From Pachypanchax playfairii (lineage: Eukaryota; Chordata; Actinopteri; Cyprinodontiformes; Aplocheilidae): a stretch of 64,000 nt of DNA. The notes beneath the pieces were generated by a model. That model worked only from the letters and a program-made list of their open reading frames with translations. It searched no databases and was not told where the DNA came from. Both the position numbers and the translations under genes were made by a program. Each line of letters starts with the position of its first letter. The first letter of the stretch is position 1. Where the stretch lies: the NCBI GenBank assembly GCA_006937955.1, contig SSNP01000020.1, positions 1,705,389 through 1,769,388 of the forward strand, in the 5' to 3' direction. This document shows, piece after piece, positions 42,318 to 56,300 of the stretch.

Positions 42318-44535
42318 GTACGTGCTGCTTTCCATCTTCGGAGAGTCCTGATCGATCAAAACGGGGGAGGGGAAGCAGGTGGGGTGGTGGTGGTGGGGCT
42401 TGTGGAAATTATATTTATTTGGTAGTGCATTCGTCTCATATTTGATTCGTGTTTAAATGCAGCTGATTTTCGGGGGGTGGGGGTGTCACCACAGAGCGCA
42501 TCACAGGCAGTCTTGGTGGAAAAAAGGCGATGTCGATGCACCAAATGCAAAAGGTGCACGTGAAGCACTGAGGGCACGCAGTGTGTATACACGCAGAGTT
42601 CTGACAGATCCGAACCGCTTTGAATGAATCCAAATCTGAACTGGACCTGGAACTGGAAGTGGCTTTTATTTGGCACTTTTATTCTCACGGGGATAAAAAC
42701 GTTGGTGGCTTTTGGCTGCGCCTCCATTTTAATCCCACAACACGCACATTGTTGGTATTTTTGGTGTGTGTCAATCACTTCTCTGTATTCTTTAGTGAGG
42801 AGGTTAGATGTCACTCTCTATTTTTGGATCACACACACTCAGTAACAATACTGCTGTTGCCTCAAACAAACACACTCTTCTGGAACCCCCCAGGGACCCT
42901 CCCATGTTGTCTGTATTGTTGGGGGTGTTGAAGGAAAAAATTATGTGCGTGTGTTTGCATTTAGCTACTCGTTATGTCAGCAAAAACCAAAAGACCAGTT
43001 TCATAAACATAAAACATAAACAGCCTCAGAAATGTAGTCTGCAAAAAAGGTTATATAAATCAGTAGATCCCAAAGGGGGGTGGGGGTGTTGGAACCCCAC
43101 TGTGGGTCACAAAACACCAAGTTGGAGGTCAAATAGAACCGAAAAATACGTCTTATGGGTATATTTTTACCAATAAAAGCTAAAAATAAGTATAAAACAC
43201 GCTCAAGCTGTTTGTGTTTTCATACTTATTTAAATGTTTACTCTGTCGCATGTGTTCTCGAAGTTCAGCTGCACATCTGGAGTCACAAGTCTTTGCTGTG
43301 GTCATTTTATTGGTTGAAAGCTGAAAAGTTTGGAAAGCACTGACCTAAATGCTCTCAGGAGGCAATTAGACATGGGAAGTTAGTATGGAAATAGATGCAA
43401 ATGTGTAAAGTGGCTGTGTTTTGATGACGTGGGAGTTTCTAGCTGTTGTCAAAAAGCTCTTGGGATTTTTTTTTTTCTGTGTTGTTTTTCATCATTAATC
43501 AATATTCAGCTGAGAGGAGCTGTTTGTTCTCACCCTGTGTATTCATGAGTTAGTTAGCCTTCTCCAGGGAGTATATGGCTCTACAGTGTCTCTGGGCTGA
43601 TGCCATATCTGTAGATTATTCTCTCTGTGTGTTTGTTTGTGAGAGTTTTTAAGGGGGATTTCTATCTAAACATGATACAGTTAAGTATGAGTTGTGTTTT
43701 CATATACAAGGGAACTTCACTGCTACTCTGTCTCATACGTGTTTTGATCGTCATGAGTCCTCCCTCCTCCCAACACACACACGCTCAAGGCACAACGCTC
43801 GCTCCAATTCTTCCTCCACGCATCCGGCTGTTCCTTCGCTTCTCTTGCTCCTCTGATCATTATCACGCTTTCAAACCAAATCTGATCTCCACAGACCCCC
43901 TGCCATCACGCACGCACACACACACACACACACACGTACTCATCACACCCCCAAGATCCTGATCTATAATGGAAGACAGTAATCGTGTTGCACGGAAGCA
44001 GAGCACATGACACCGGAGGTACGAGCGTTATCTCTGATTTCAGGGTTCGGTTTGGGATTCCGGATGCCATCGCATCCGACCAGTTGTCTAGTATGAGGTG
44101 TCAATATTATGGGGAGGGAAAGACCATAAGGGGTGGTGGGGGAGGGATTAAAATTAAACAGACACTTTTAATTGCCAAGTCAATTAGCATATGGTCTTGC
44201 TGTGAGTGCAGTCACATGATAATGAGGCATAATTGGGACGGCGAGGGAAAAATACTTGCACTGTCGGTTTCTTGGTGATGACTCCTGGGAGGCTGGCAGA
44301 GTGAATGAATATCCTCTTTTATCATCATTACTTCAGGGTTTTACTTTCTTCTGTCATCTCTGAATCAGTTTTATTTTCCCTAAAACCAATCTTTCTGAGT
44401 CTGTCTCAGTATGTCAGGTCTGCACATTAAAAGACTTGAGTTGCGTCATGGTACGAGCAGAAGCTGGTTTGAAAGCGGGATTGACAGAACATTTTTACAC
44501 CCTAAGTAAAAAAATTACACCTTTACATTTTGGTA

Positions 44536-44700
44536 ATTGGAGACAACCACACACACTCACACGTACACTGAGATTAGCGTCACCAGTTGACCCAACACGC
44601 ATGTTTTCAGAAGGTGGGAGGAAATCAGAGGACTCAGAGAAATCCCACGCACAGACAAGGAGAGCACAGAAACCCTGTTAAGTAGGAGTACAGCCAGGAT
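44536..44700 (+). repeat. Degenerate copy of the repeat at 44821-45125
   Basis: Matches its neighbour in order: ACACACTCACACGTACA, then GTCACCAGTTGACC, GGTGGGAGGAAATCAGAGGA, AAATCCCACGCACAGACAAG, and a 'GCCAGGATTTGATGC' end. Many substitutions relative to the downstream copy. Confidence 0.65.
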
Positions 44701-44820
44701 TTGATGCTGTTATAAATGCGAAACCCCACACCATCGTGCAGCCCGAGCCTCTTTCAGGAGTTCAGCTTATCTGTTTGCCTCCACTTCAGTCTAATTATCA
44801 GTCCTTTAGTTGCTAAATCT

Positions 44821-45125
44821 ATATCCATTTATTTTCTAAACCTGCTTCTTCATGTTCAGGGTCGCAGGGGGCTGGTGCTGATCTCCAGCGAGCTTTGGGT
44901 GAGAGGTGGGGGACACCCTGGACAGGTCGCCAGTCCATCGCAGGGCCACACAGAGACAAACAACCACACACTCACACCTAGGGACAATTTAGAGTCACCA
45001 ATTAACCTCTTGCGTGTTTTTGGACTGTGGGAGGAAACCGGAGTCCCTGAAGAAAACCCACCCATGCACGGGGAGAACATGCAAACTCCATGCAGAAAGG
45101 CCCCAGCCCGGATTTGAACCCATGA
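44821..45125 (+). repeat. Teleost dispersed repeat (LINE/SINE 3'-end type)
   Basis: Starts ATCCATTTATTTTCTAAACC, continues GGGTCGCAGGGGGCTGG, ACACCCTGGACAGGTCGCCA, TTTGGACTGTGGGAGGAAAC and GGGGAGAACATGCAAACTCC, and ends GGATTTGAACCCATGACCTT. This order is that of a very abundant fish repeat that I associate with RTE/Expander-type retroelements. The ORFs within it are not genes. Confidence 0.75.
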
Positions 45126-47280
45126 CCTTTCCTATCCTCATAAACATGGCACAGTATCAACAAAGATCTTCATCCACACGAAAACATAAAAACGACCCAA
45201 AATGCTGGAGTAACTATACCGGAACCTGTTTGTGGGTCGTTTATCTGCCATAAAAATCCACCAAATAAGTGATGAAATGTTGTTGTTATTGTGGGTTAGA
45301 TGACAGGGTGGGCTATGACATCATCCTTCTCAGAGGGTAACATCTTGGCTGTCAAACATCAAAATTAAAGGATGGAATTTAAGACTTTTACTTTCTGGAA
45401 CCTGTTTTCAGAAAATATCATTTCATGGCTCCTAAAACTCCGTGTGGAGTTTTTTTGAAATGGCTCTTCTGCACACGTCACTAACAGAGATGTGCAAAAT
45501 GTTTCCTGACTGTTTACATCCAGTGTCACAAATAAATGAAAACTGACATCTGCAACAAAATGAAAAATATCAGACAGCATTAACCGAGACCCTCGGAAAG
45601 ATAAAAATAGACAAACTTAATCATAAAAACGTGCTGCATGACACGAATGTAGAAGCTAACCAGCTTTTTGAGCGCTGAGCTACATCAGGTACATTAAGTA
45701 CTCCTCTCACGCTGCACTACTTCCAACAGTCACCGATTCTTTCAAAGACCAATTAAAAAATACCAGATTGACTTTCCTCCTAAATGTTCATTCATAGCAG
45801 GCTCCCAAAAATCAATTATTCTCCCTCCAGAGCCTGAGACTCTAGAACTGACAGCCATCTTTCTTTTATGATTGATAGATGAGCTATCAGGTAACCCCAA
45901 ATGACCTGTCCACCTCAGCGTGTGCATACTTAAATGCACTTTTAAAACGCTCTCTGGTTTTCACTCACATTTACTCGATCTCTGTTTAAACACTCAGAGT
46001 GAAATAGTTGGTTAAAAAAAAAAAAAACGGAAGCTAGTTACCAAAATACAATAATCCTCTCAATCATTACGACAGTGAACAGGCTGTATGATATGCTTGA
46101 TACTAATAGGATGCCTTAATTGTTCTGGACCGCTTGTTATACCCTCCTTTTCCCCGTCTGTCCAGCCGAGAGCACGTCTGAATGACTGCAGTGCTGCACA
46201 TTTGCTCTCTCATGCTCATATTCCTGTTGTGCGTTCACACTGTCAGAGATTCATGCTGCAAATTCAGACTCGTGTCAGACTGTGTTGCCTTCAAACACGC
46301 ATGCATTTTACATGCTGTCAAGCTGAATGTTATATTTGCATGCACGCAGGAGCAGCATAACGTGCACAGCAGTATGAGGAACGCTTCAGAACTTTGTGAT
46401 GTGCAGAACTTAGAACCTCGGGATGCTTTTTGGCTCTGAGGAAGATGATGCCAGGGAAACAGCAGCCATGCAGCAGAACTGGTCAGAGCTGGATCCTTCC
46501 CCTCCAACACACAAGAAACACAACAAGAATAAACGCAAGGGGAAGGAGGAGGTGGAGGAGGCGGAAGGAAGAGGAAGGTTTTAAGATTAGCAGAAATGAA
46601 AAGAGAGAGAAGATGTGTGGAGTTAGGATGTTCACAGCACATGTTAACTGTAGCAGAGGGGATCACACCAGCGCTCTGAAGAAAGAGTGACATTGAAATC
46701 TGTCACAACAGAGATTTTTAAATGAGAACAGAATAGCTGCACGGAGCAGGTGACAGAGAGAGATGCAAAAAGAAGAGAGAGCAGCAACATCCCTTCTGAG
46801 TGCTGCAAAAGCAAAATGCCAGAGGGCCTCTCTTTCTACATGACTCCATTTCAAGGAAGTGAGCAGCATGTGCACTGCAGGTTTCATGTCTTGTGTAGAA
46901 TTTGGAATTTTACACATGTATGTTCAGCTGATTGCATTTTGTTTGGCCTCTGGTGGCTGCAGTTTATCATTCTGCGAAGTCACACGCAAACAGCAGCCTG
47001 TGCAGCATCTGCACTTGACTGGGTGAAAGGATGAGTCAAAAAGTCATCAAGCTGCAGCCCCCATCTCCCCTGTGAGGCTAATTGTTCCTGTCATCAGAAC
47101 GAGCAACCATCACTATCATCAGGAGCACGAGAGAAAAATCACAACATGTGAAGAAAGACAGCACGAGTTAGACAGAGATGGTTTTGTGCTACTTTCTCAG
47201 GTTAACATGCAAAAAGATGGTGAGTCATCCCTCTGTATGTCATGACTGATGTTCCTGTAGACCAACAAGCTGCTGCAGAG

Positions 47281-47422
47281 AGGAAGGAAGGAAGGAAGGA
47301 AGGAAGGAAGGAAGGAAGGAAGGAAGGAAGGAAGGAACGAAGGAACGAAGGAAGGAAGGAAGGAAGGAAGGAAGGAAGGAAGGAAGGAAGGAAGGAACGA
47401 AGGAAGGAAGGAAGGAAGGAAG
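47281..47422. repeat. (GGAA)n microsatellite
   Basis: About 35 tetranucleotide units with a few GAAC interruptions (47336, 47344, 47396). Long ORFs here on both strands are repeat translations. Confidence 0.97.
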
Positions 47423-50400
47423 GGGATAAGACAGAGAAATTAACTGTAGCAACAAGGAGGGTGTGAAAATCTGAAGGACACATAAAAGAGCTCTGAATGA
47501 TGAAAATATATGAAAAATTAACATAAAATAACATAAAATAACTTTTCCTTTCATGAGGTTCCTGAGAAATCATTAAACCAAAACAACTGCCGCTTTCAAA
47601 ATATTTAAGCCCTTGTTAACACACCTGTGCCTTCTCTACCCTTTCAAGCCAGAATGTCAGCTGTGAAGGAGGCGTATAAACTGAGATCACATTAAATTTG
47701 GACCATTTCTACTAAACGAGTAAACAAATCAAGATATCCTTAATTTCAACATCTTACATTGGAGAAAATACAAATTTGTAATTATTTTTTCACTAATATT
47801 TGACACGTTTCTAGTGCAAAAGTAACATGCATACTTTTTAAAGCTGCAGCTGCTGACGTGGTCAAAGTCATGCACACGATTACGTATGACTCCAAAAGGA
47901 AAAGCAAAACTCATACCTGTTTTTATGTATCCATTTAAAGTCAAGACAAGTTGCTGAATCTAATTCTTTTATCCTGATTTTAGCCTCCAACATGTCCAGA
48001 TAGGAAAATGTTGCTCCTCTGCAGCTGAAAGGTCTTTGAGACTTTGAGGTTCAGGCATGGAGTGAACCAGCAGTAAAGCTGCTGAGCAAAAGCTAAAAAA
48101 ACAAAAACAAAGTGAATCGAAGTATAAAAATGTAAAAACAAGCAACGCATTATAGATTGAGTTTCAAAGATTTGTTAGAATGAGTGATTCATCCAGATTC
48201 TTAGATACATTATACTGCCATTATTTTACATGAAGTTGAGTTAATCCTACTGTACCTTTAGACTGTTATAGTACAACAGACTTGATTTTACTGTCACTTT
48301 GTTCCTTGTGTAGGAAGAAATCTAAAGTTCCTTCTTGCAGTCTGCTCAGTTTGTCCTTCATCAGCTCAGTAAACTTCACACAGGACTGACTGAGATCTGG
48401 TTGATCCTGATCCTCACCCCGTCTTATTGTTTTGGATTGAAAACATGAAGCAAGAAATATCATGTCCTTTATGTGGCATGCAAATACTTTGTGTGGGCTA
48501 TTTGAGAAGACAACTTTTTGAACGACACCAAATATTAGTTCTGATCAAACAGATGAGCTAACGGCTAACGGCTAGTCCGAACAGAACTGAGACTAAAATG
48601 AATTTCTGCTGTTTAAAAAAACAATTAAAAAAAAAACAAAGAACAAAATTTTCTTTAAATCATCACTTCATGAAAATGTTTTTTATAAACTGTTACACCT
48701 CAAGTAGTTCTGCATTACATTGTTATTCTGGGAGAATTATTATGTTTTTACAAAAAGTGCTACCTGTTGCTGCCACAATTCACACTTAGAAATATCCATA
48801 AAATGAAATGAAATAACTGTTTATTACATTATTAACTGTGAAATTAGTGTTTTTTAATGGAAGAAATCCACATTGGTTTTAGACCCTCTAGGACAAGTTT
48901 GTCATCAAGTCTTTAAAAGCTGATCTCCGTTTCTCCAGACTGAGGTCATTCAAACAGCTCTCTTCAACTGGTGATATATTAATCGCTTCTAATATTTCCA
49001 CAGGAACTCATTTTACAACCTGCAGCAGGGATGTCGTGAGCTGATTTCAAGTATCAGATCGCGTCTCTGCTGTTGATCTTCTCTGTGTTTTTATGACAGC
49101 TGTTCTGCAGTATGGCTGCCATAAAATGTTGTGATGTAACTTCCCAACACATCTGCATTATTCAAGCATTTTAAAACACAAGATGAGAGAAGCTTAGTTG
49201 AAATTTACAAACACTAGCAACTCTGTTATTTCTCATAGTGGTGGTAATAATCACCTCAGTACTCCCAGTTTGATTAGAACTTTTAAAATTAAAACTTTTT
49301 ACTGCACAACCACAAATGTATTGAACTGAAACTTGGTAGATATTCAATCCTAAATAACTCGGATCAATATCTGAACACAAATCTTGTTAGAACATCTTTA
49401 GTCTGAAGTATCACTTGGAAATGTTATTGAGGCTATAACTAATCCATGACTGAGCTTCAAGTACTGAGATGAAAGAGAAGTGTTTTGTGAAAGCTGAAAG
49501 TTTCAAACATTCGTGTATGAGGCATCTTGGAAAGAATGTTTGAAAGCTTTGTGACAGCCACCTGGCAGGAGGATGTGTTTGTGCGCGTGTGGTCTTTATA
49601 TACAGATCCTCTTCCATTAAACATGCAGCTTGTCAGGTTAGACGACAGCGCTGATCATCGCTGCAAAACTATCAGTTAAAATGAAACTGTGTATCTCTGA
49701 GAGACTTTCAGCTGAGATAAATAACCCTGGAAGAAGAAGTAAACTGAAACAGCACTGCTTCTGCGTGGTGTTCTGTTGCATTCTCTCACCCAGATGCTTC
49801 AAAACTTACAAACAAGGATTTGTACTTGTGCTTAAGGCACATTGTTCTTGTCTGCTGTGTATTTTGCGTTGTCTTGCACTGGACCAGAAGTCTCATAGTG
49901 ACTGCTTGTATCCACAACTGTATTTTCTCTGTATCTGTTTTTGATGAGAAAGGTAAATTGTTATGCTGAAGCTTTTCTGTCAGATCTCCAGCAGCAGGTT
50001 CCATGAATGAGTCTCTTACAGTCTATTAATTGCTCTAATCTTATACAATGAACAACAGAAGCCTGCTGGTTTAAGGTTTCTAGATTCTCTAGATGTTTAT
50101 TTCATTTACGTGGGTTTTTGTTTAAAGCTGTAAAATGCTTTTTATGAGAGGTTTATTCATGAGCTGCTGTTGATGAAGCAGGATGGCTGTTTGGTTTGAC
50201 TGTGCATTAACTTCTACCTTTTGTTTCCTTCCTAAAAAAACAGCAGAGGCTGATTCTGTTTTGTAACACAGATAGACGATTGCTGCAGAAATGATTGACA
50301 GCACAAACATTTGACTCATTTTTTTCTCTGTTTTTTTTCTCCACTTCACTGTTCTCTGTTCTTCCTCTCATTATCCATCTTTCTCTGCACCATCTTCCCG

Positions 50401-50425
50401 TCTTCACTCCTGTTTTATCTCTTAG

Positions 50426-53391
50426 AGATGGCGTTTCAACCTGTCCGCCTCCTGCTGCTGCTGACTGTTGCTCTTCACGCCAGCGGTCAGAACTTGGGTG
50501 TACCGGAAAGTCTTCCGAGAGGCTGCGGCTGGGGCCTTGGGCGCCCCTACACCCTCCTCTGTGACCTGGACTCCATTTGGGGTGTAGCAGTCGAATCTGT
50601 GGCTGCTGGCGGAACGCTGACTGCCATCTTACTCGCCCTAGTCCTGCTGTGCCGTTTACGCCACATCAGTGAAGGCGAGAAGCGCAGCGGAGTGGGACCT
50701 ATCTTACTGCTGCTCCTGGGTGCCCTCGGCTTGTTCGGCCTCAGCTTTGCCTACCTGATTGAGCAGAACGAGTCTCTCTGTCTGATCCGCAGGGCCTTGT
50801 GGGGTTTCCTTTTTGCTGTTTGCTTCTCCTGTTTGCTGGTTCAGGGTGTCCGCCTGCGCAGGTTGGGTCGGGAGCGTCGAAGCCCGGGTGGTTGTGCACT
50901 AACAGGCTTGGCGCTGGGTTTGAGTGCCGTGCAGGGCATCATCGCCGCTGAATGGCTACTTCTGACCGTGCTGAGGGAGGGGAGAGCTGCATGTCAGTAC
51001 CTACCATTGGACTTCTCATTAGCCTGCAGCTATGTGCTGGCCCTGCTACTAGCTGCACTGACTGCCGCCTCCTTGGCTCTGTGTGGGAAGACACGTCAGT
51101 GGCGCTGCAATGCGATCTGGCTGATGGTGACCTGCCTGCTGTCCATGCTGCTGTGGGTGGCCTGGGTGGGCTTCTATCTGTATGGTAACGACTGGCTCGG
51201 CAGGTCCCCTGAGTGGGATGACCCAGCTCTGGCAGTAGCTTTGGTGGCTCAGGGTTGGCTCCTGCTGATCTTCCATGCCATTCCTGAATCCCACATCTGC
51301 CTGAGACCGCCACCACAACCCACTGCCCCCGACTACTTCGACACATCCCAGAATTCAACCCGGATGAGGGAGACGAGCTTTGATGAAGACATCCCCCTTT
51401 CTCATCGTCAGTTTGTGGAGAGCCAGGGCTACGGATACAACGATGAAAACACTGCAGGTATAGAAATACTTTAAAGTGAACTGGTATAAACTGTGTGGAC
51501 AGCTTGTAGGGGAATGTAGGCCAAAGTGAGTAATAGAAAACCAGGAAATATTGCTGATGCCTGAGAGCTAGAAATAGGCTCTGAAGAGGGTTTTTGTTGT
51601 GTAGGAAGTGTTCGTTTCTTCACTCAGAGAAAATGTGAGTCAAAATGAGTAATCTTTGTTCGGTTCTTTCCAGGCTTGAGGAGCGGTGGCGGTGCAGGGC
51701 AACACAACAGCAACACAGGTGCGAGGCCCAGCGCTCCCTTCCGCAGCAATGTCTACCAGCCCACAGAGATGACCATGATCCTGAACGGGGGAGCGGTGAG
51801 TACATCCTCCCAGTCACAGGTACACGCTGCTCACATACCGCTCTCTCATTCAATCACGCTGACAAGACTGCATGCACATTTGTGCCTTCTGGATCACGAG
51901 TCATTGCTCAAAAAAGGAATAAGGAAGAGGTGTGTGTTTGCATGCCCATGTCTTGTACTTGTGTGGGCACATGCACGGATGGGTTTGTCGCATGAGGTCA
52001 GTCTTCTCACGGTGTTTAGTTTGAGAGACTGTGGTGTGGCTAAAAAACCTGTAAATGTTATTTGTCAGCTGAGTAATGTGAGTGTCCACAGCACTGTCAT
52101 GCTCTTCATTTTACCGCATGCGTGTGTGTTCTAACTGGCACGGATCAAGCGCTTTCCAGCCACTGTGTCATGATATTAAGGCTGCTGCACTACGACTAAA
52201 CAACCCAGATCCTCCAACTACACTTTACAGACCCCCCCCCCCCTTTTTTTTTTTTGCTTCTATTCCCAGCAACTGGAACTAGATTGCTGATTTTGTCAGA
52301 AAATAGAAAGCAGATACTTCTTAAGCCGCTTTGCATAAAACATCATTAGTTTGCATGACCAGCACTTCTGCTGATCTGAGTGAGAGACTAACCGTTTATT
52401 TATATCTCATGCCTATGATACAAAGCAGTGGTTTGCAGAAATCACAACACATTCAGCATCTTCAGCACAGGAAATTCAACTTTGAACATTAATGTTAAAG
52501 TTTAAAGAGATGGAGATAAAGAATGCAGATGGTACAGAACTGAATTCTTCTAGCAGACTGGTAAATAAGTAAATGCTGCTGCTTCATTTCTTCAACTGAG
52601 TTTTTGATTGACATTCCCCACGTTGGCAGTGTGCTTGTGGCCAGTAAAACTTTACTTGCTGATGGCACTAACTTCTTGAGTTCCTTTTTTTTGTTATAAT
52701 TTCAGTACAAATGAGGATGTAGACAGGAATAGATCTGAGCCATTGCTGAGCTTATAGTCACAGCAGAGCCAACCAGTCAATGCACAGTGGACATATTAGG
52801 GGAATAAATAGAGGCTGACTGACATCTGAGGGATGCAGCTTAGAAGTATTTGACTGCTGCAGTGAATAAATTGGGTATAAAAGCTCTGAGAAAGACTAAT
52901 ATTGGTAAAAAAAAACAGTAAAGTCTCACAAAAAAGCCCTAATATAACATTTAATCATTTGCATGTAATTCTGATACTGTTATACTAAAGACCTCATGTA
53001 AAAATAATGCAAATTTACCCACAAGTCTTCACACATGAGATTCCCAAACTGTAAAATACACAACTGTTCATGTATTCATAACTATTTGGATATAGTTTTC
53101 TGTTTAGGTCATATTATTAACCGACTTCTGCAGATCTTGTTAATCACCTGCTGATTCCAATCAGGTGTGCTGAAGCAGAGAAACATCTGCTCTGTGCCAA
53201 ACAGCCAAACACTGAATTGAGACACTAATAAAGGGACAAAAAGAACATTTGGGAAAAACATCATGAGTGAATTAAATAAATGCATCTTAGTATGTGTAAC
53301 TAATATGAAGTTTTACATTTACAGACCTATTTTCTTTCATCTACAGGTGCCCTCCGCCCCTCCCACCTACACAGGACGGCAGCTGTGGTGA
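50426..53391 (+). CDS. gprc5b: GPRC5B orphan class C G-protein-coupled receptor, 398 aa
   Basis: Coding exons: 50428-51457 (ATG two bases after the acceptor), 51674-51795 and 53347-53391, with matching phases. The 398-aa product equals the family length of about 400. It has a signal peptide (about 1-20), a short extracellular N-terminus with RGCGWG and CDLDSIWGV, then seven hydrophobic segments at roughly 51-75, 88-110, 119-141, 152-178, 195-217, 227-250 and 263-285. The cytosolic tail carries DYFDTSQ, TRMRETSFDED, and in exon 3 RPSAPFRSNVYQPTEM with LNGG, ending PTYTGRQLW. The tail motifs and the TGRxLW end identify GPRC5B rather than GPRC5A/C/D. It is an orphan, retinoic-acid-inducible family member of the plasma membrane and vesicles; in mammals it is linked to brain and adipose signalling. 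An in-frame ATG at 50311 is intronic and rejected. Confidence 0.93.
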
Positions 53392-56300
53392 AAAGAAGAT
53401 GTGCAAATGAGAATGAAGAGTAAAGGATGGAGGAATTGAGGGGGAGGGGTCCAGGACTCAGAGGGGGGGTCCATCTGGTTGGAATGGACTTTCAGCAGGC
53501 ACGTACGCCTGCGGGGCCTTTTACCCTGTGTACAGACTTTAACACTGACTGTGTGCCAATCAACTATTGAATGAATAAATGTGTGTGTGTGTGTGAGACT
53601 GGGTGAAAGCAGAATATGGAGGACAGAGCTGAAACATTTCCAGCACATAATGATCCATAGATAAGTAGAATAAAACACGTGCTAACTCAGAACTATAATA
53701 ATCATCATACAGTATCCTTTTGTACGATCTGCTCTTCTGACACTCCAGCATCACAGGCCACCTTAAAAACTGTGAAATTTATTGCTTCATCCTGATCATC
53801 CTGTCAGGAAGGATGTGTTTTGTGCTGCTCCTTTACAACGACGGTGCTCAAGTGGAAACATTCGGCTCTGCCCTCCATCAGTCCACATTATACATGTAAA
53901 CAGAGCACATGAACAACTGTACAGCTTGAGCACCGCCCCCTTAAAAATAATCCAGCCTGTCTGCGTCTATGTACAGTATAGGAATGGAATAAGTGTGTGT
54001 TATTTACAGCTCCCCAACTACAAGAAGCCCTCCTGCTCCAGGTTTTCAAACCTTTCTTCTCCTTTTCTGTTTTTGTTTTCGACTGACACTGTCTGTTATT
54101 AAAACTCTCACTCTCACCTTCATCCTCCCACCTGCATGGACATAAAGACTGTGAAGCCCTTTTAGGGATCCAGTGAACGTAGACTCAACAAAATGCAGTT
54201 TAAAGCACCTGAAAAGAGGATCGCATGCTGCTATTGAACTGGTGTTCCATGTACGAAGTAGCAGAGTGGGATATGATTGGCCGAGGAGGACATCAGTCGT
54301 CAGCGGGGGTGGGTTTGCAGTGTTGGTAATCTAGGTCAGACTGCTGTGCTCTACCACATCTCCAGTGGCCACTGGCAGATTGAAGCAGCTGGGAGTAACT
54401 GCCACTTTAGATCAGTAGGAAACACAACGAGGAGGTAAAAAAAAAAAAAAAAAAGTTTCTCGCTTTTAGTTCCTCTGTCTGTGCTTGTCAGTTGGTGGCA
54501 AAGTTCAAAGTCCAGGTTGTTTTCTGATGCTTGACTCGACCACACGGTTAAATAAAGAACAGAAACACTGCGATCTGTGGATGCAGAAGTCAAACTGTAA
54601 GCAACAGTATATAAATATAGAGCTGTGGCTGCTGTGTGGAGATATTCTGGAGCCGCAGTAAGATCAGATTTACACTGTGGAGAAAGAAGAGGAGGATCAG
54701 ATGGAAAAGGAGGAGAAGGGGGGGGGGGGGGTAGTGAAGGAGTGAGGGAAGACTGAGCCTCCAATCCATGAGAGAAAATGGCTTCCTGGCTTTAGTTTGT
54801 GGGAGCTGCTGTTTCAGTCGTCTCCTTTATCTCATGATGAAACTAACCTTCACTCCCTCCTCCTCCTCCTCCTCCTGTCCCTCTGTGGTCAGTCACAGTG
54901 CCAATAAGGACTCCTCGTTTCACTGGAGTCTCTATTTTACATACTTTTCCCTAACAGTGGCACCAGCTATCTCTTCACCTGAGAAAACATGTATATAGTA
55001 GTGCTGTAAAGCTTTGCTTGCTTGTTTACTTTATCCTTATATTTTTTTTGTATTTGTAGGCTGAATTTAGACTCCGGTGATGCACATGGCAAACTTATTT
55101 TTATTTTCTTTTTTATTAATTGGTTGCTTTGTGTTCAGACTCTTGCCTTTTGTTCCAAAATTATGCATTTATTTTTCTCTTGCTTATGTCTTTTAATGTT
55201 TTTTTTTTTTTTTTAAGCATTTTCAGAAATGTTTTGCCAAGACTAGATATGCTTTTATTTTTATTTTTGTTTGAACAACGTTTATGGAATTTATGCGAGT
55301 TGTCACTTAAACTGATTTATGTTGGTTTTACCTGCTGTTCTGGAGGTACAAACACACAATATGATTTTTTTCTGAAAAAGGACAATAGCTGTGAATAACT
55401 TTGGCACTTCATGCTGTAAACAAAGACTTACTCTGTGATACTCTCGGGGTAAAATGAGACAAAAAAACAGGGTAGAGTTACATTAAATTTAAGTTCATTG
55501 ATAGCCAGTTAAGTGACCCTTGAACTTACATCAGCCTTCAACTAAAAAAGCAGAGGTCGACCCTTAACTGCTGCTGTATGTTGATGTCTTTACACACTGG
55601 CTATTCTAAAATAACCCAACCACAGCTTGTCATCCCACTTGGAGCTGTGTCTGGGCCAACCCTGGTTAGAAACAGGTCTGTGCAAGAAGAACTGTCCTCA
55701 GGGTTTATAACGATCAGCTGTAAGTTTCAATCCTCAGACATTAAGGATGGATGTTTGAATTCTCGTGATGTTTTCACTTAATGTGGAGTACAAAAAAATA
55801 AGAACATGATGATGTGATTTCGTACAATTTGCACTCGTCAACTACCTATCTTGTGCATGCTTCTCACCATTTCTACATATAAGATCTTTCTCAGATGTAC
55901 TTTTGGAGACTAACTATTTATGTAAAGATCGTGTGACAGAAATCATAATTTCAGTGTATATCAAATGACACATTTTAATGTCTGTGCTTTCAAAAACACA
56001 AAAGGGAGCTGCTTTTTGTAGAGTAAAGAGATTCAAATCAGGGGTTGGTCCAAAACAGAGTGATTTCTCACAAAGGAAAGTTCTTGCCATCTTCAGTGGA
56101 CCTCATAACAACTTCCTGTGTTTGGATGTAAAAGACTGAGGGTTTAAAAAAAGAATCTTCCAACTGGTATTGTCTCTGTGTTACAAACCAAGTAGACTGT
56201 GGTGAAATTTGCACAAAACTTCTGTGTTAAGTTTGTTGTCCTAGGGGTTGCTCAACTGAACACCCATCCTTCTCGGGCTTGACATGACCTTGCGTGTCTT

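Larger units (their letters stand above)
42318..50425 (+). other. gprc5b: Inferred first intron of gprc5b (8.1 kb)
   Basis: Bounded by the donor at 42318 and the TTTTATCTCTTAG acceptor at 50413-50425. It holds two copies of a dispersed repeat (44536-44700, 44821-45125) and a GGAA microsatellite (47281-47422). No other coding exon is recognised. If the 5' exon assignment is wrong, the stretch is simply intergenic. Confidence 0.4.

Noticed and set aside
45014..45253. 79-codon ORF as a small gene
   Set aside because: It overlaps the abundant dispersed repeat 44821-45125 and has no independent support.
47202..47573. FLPSFLPS/GRKE-type repeat proteins
   Set aside because: Translations of the GGAA microsatellite.
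50311..50427. Upstream in-frame ATG extending GPRC5B by 39 residues
   Set aside because: The added sequence is the pyrimidine tract and acceptor of the preceding intron. The MAFQ start followed by a signal peptide matches the family layout.
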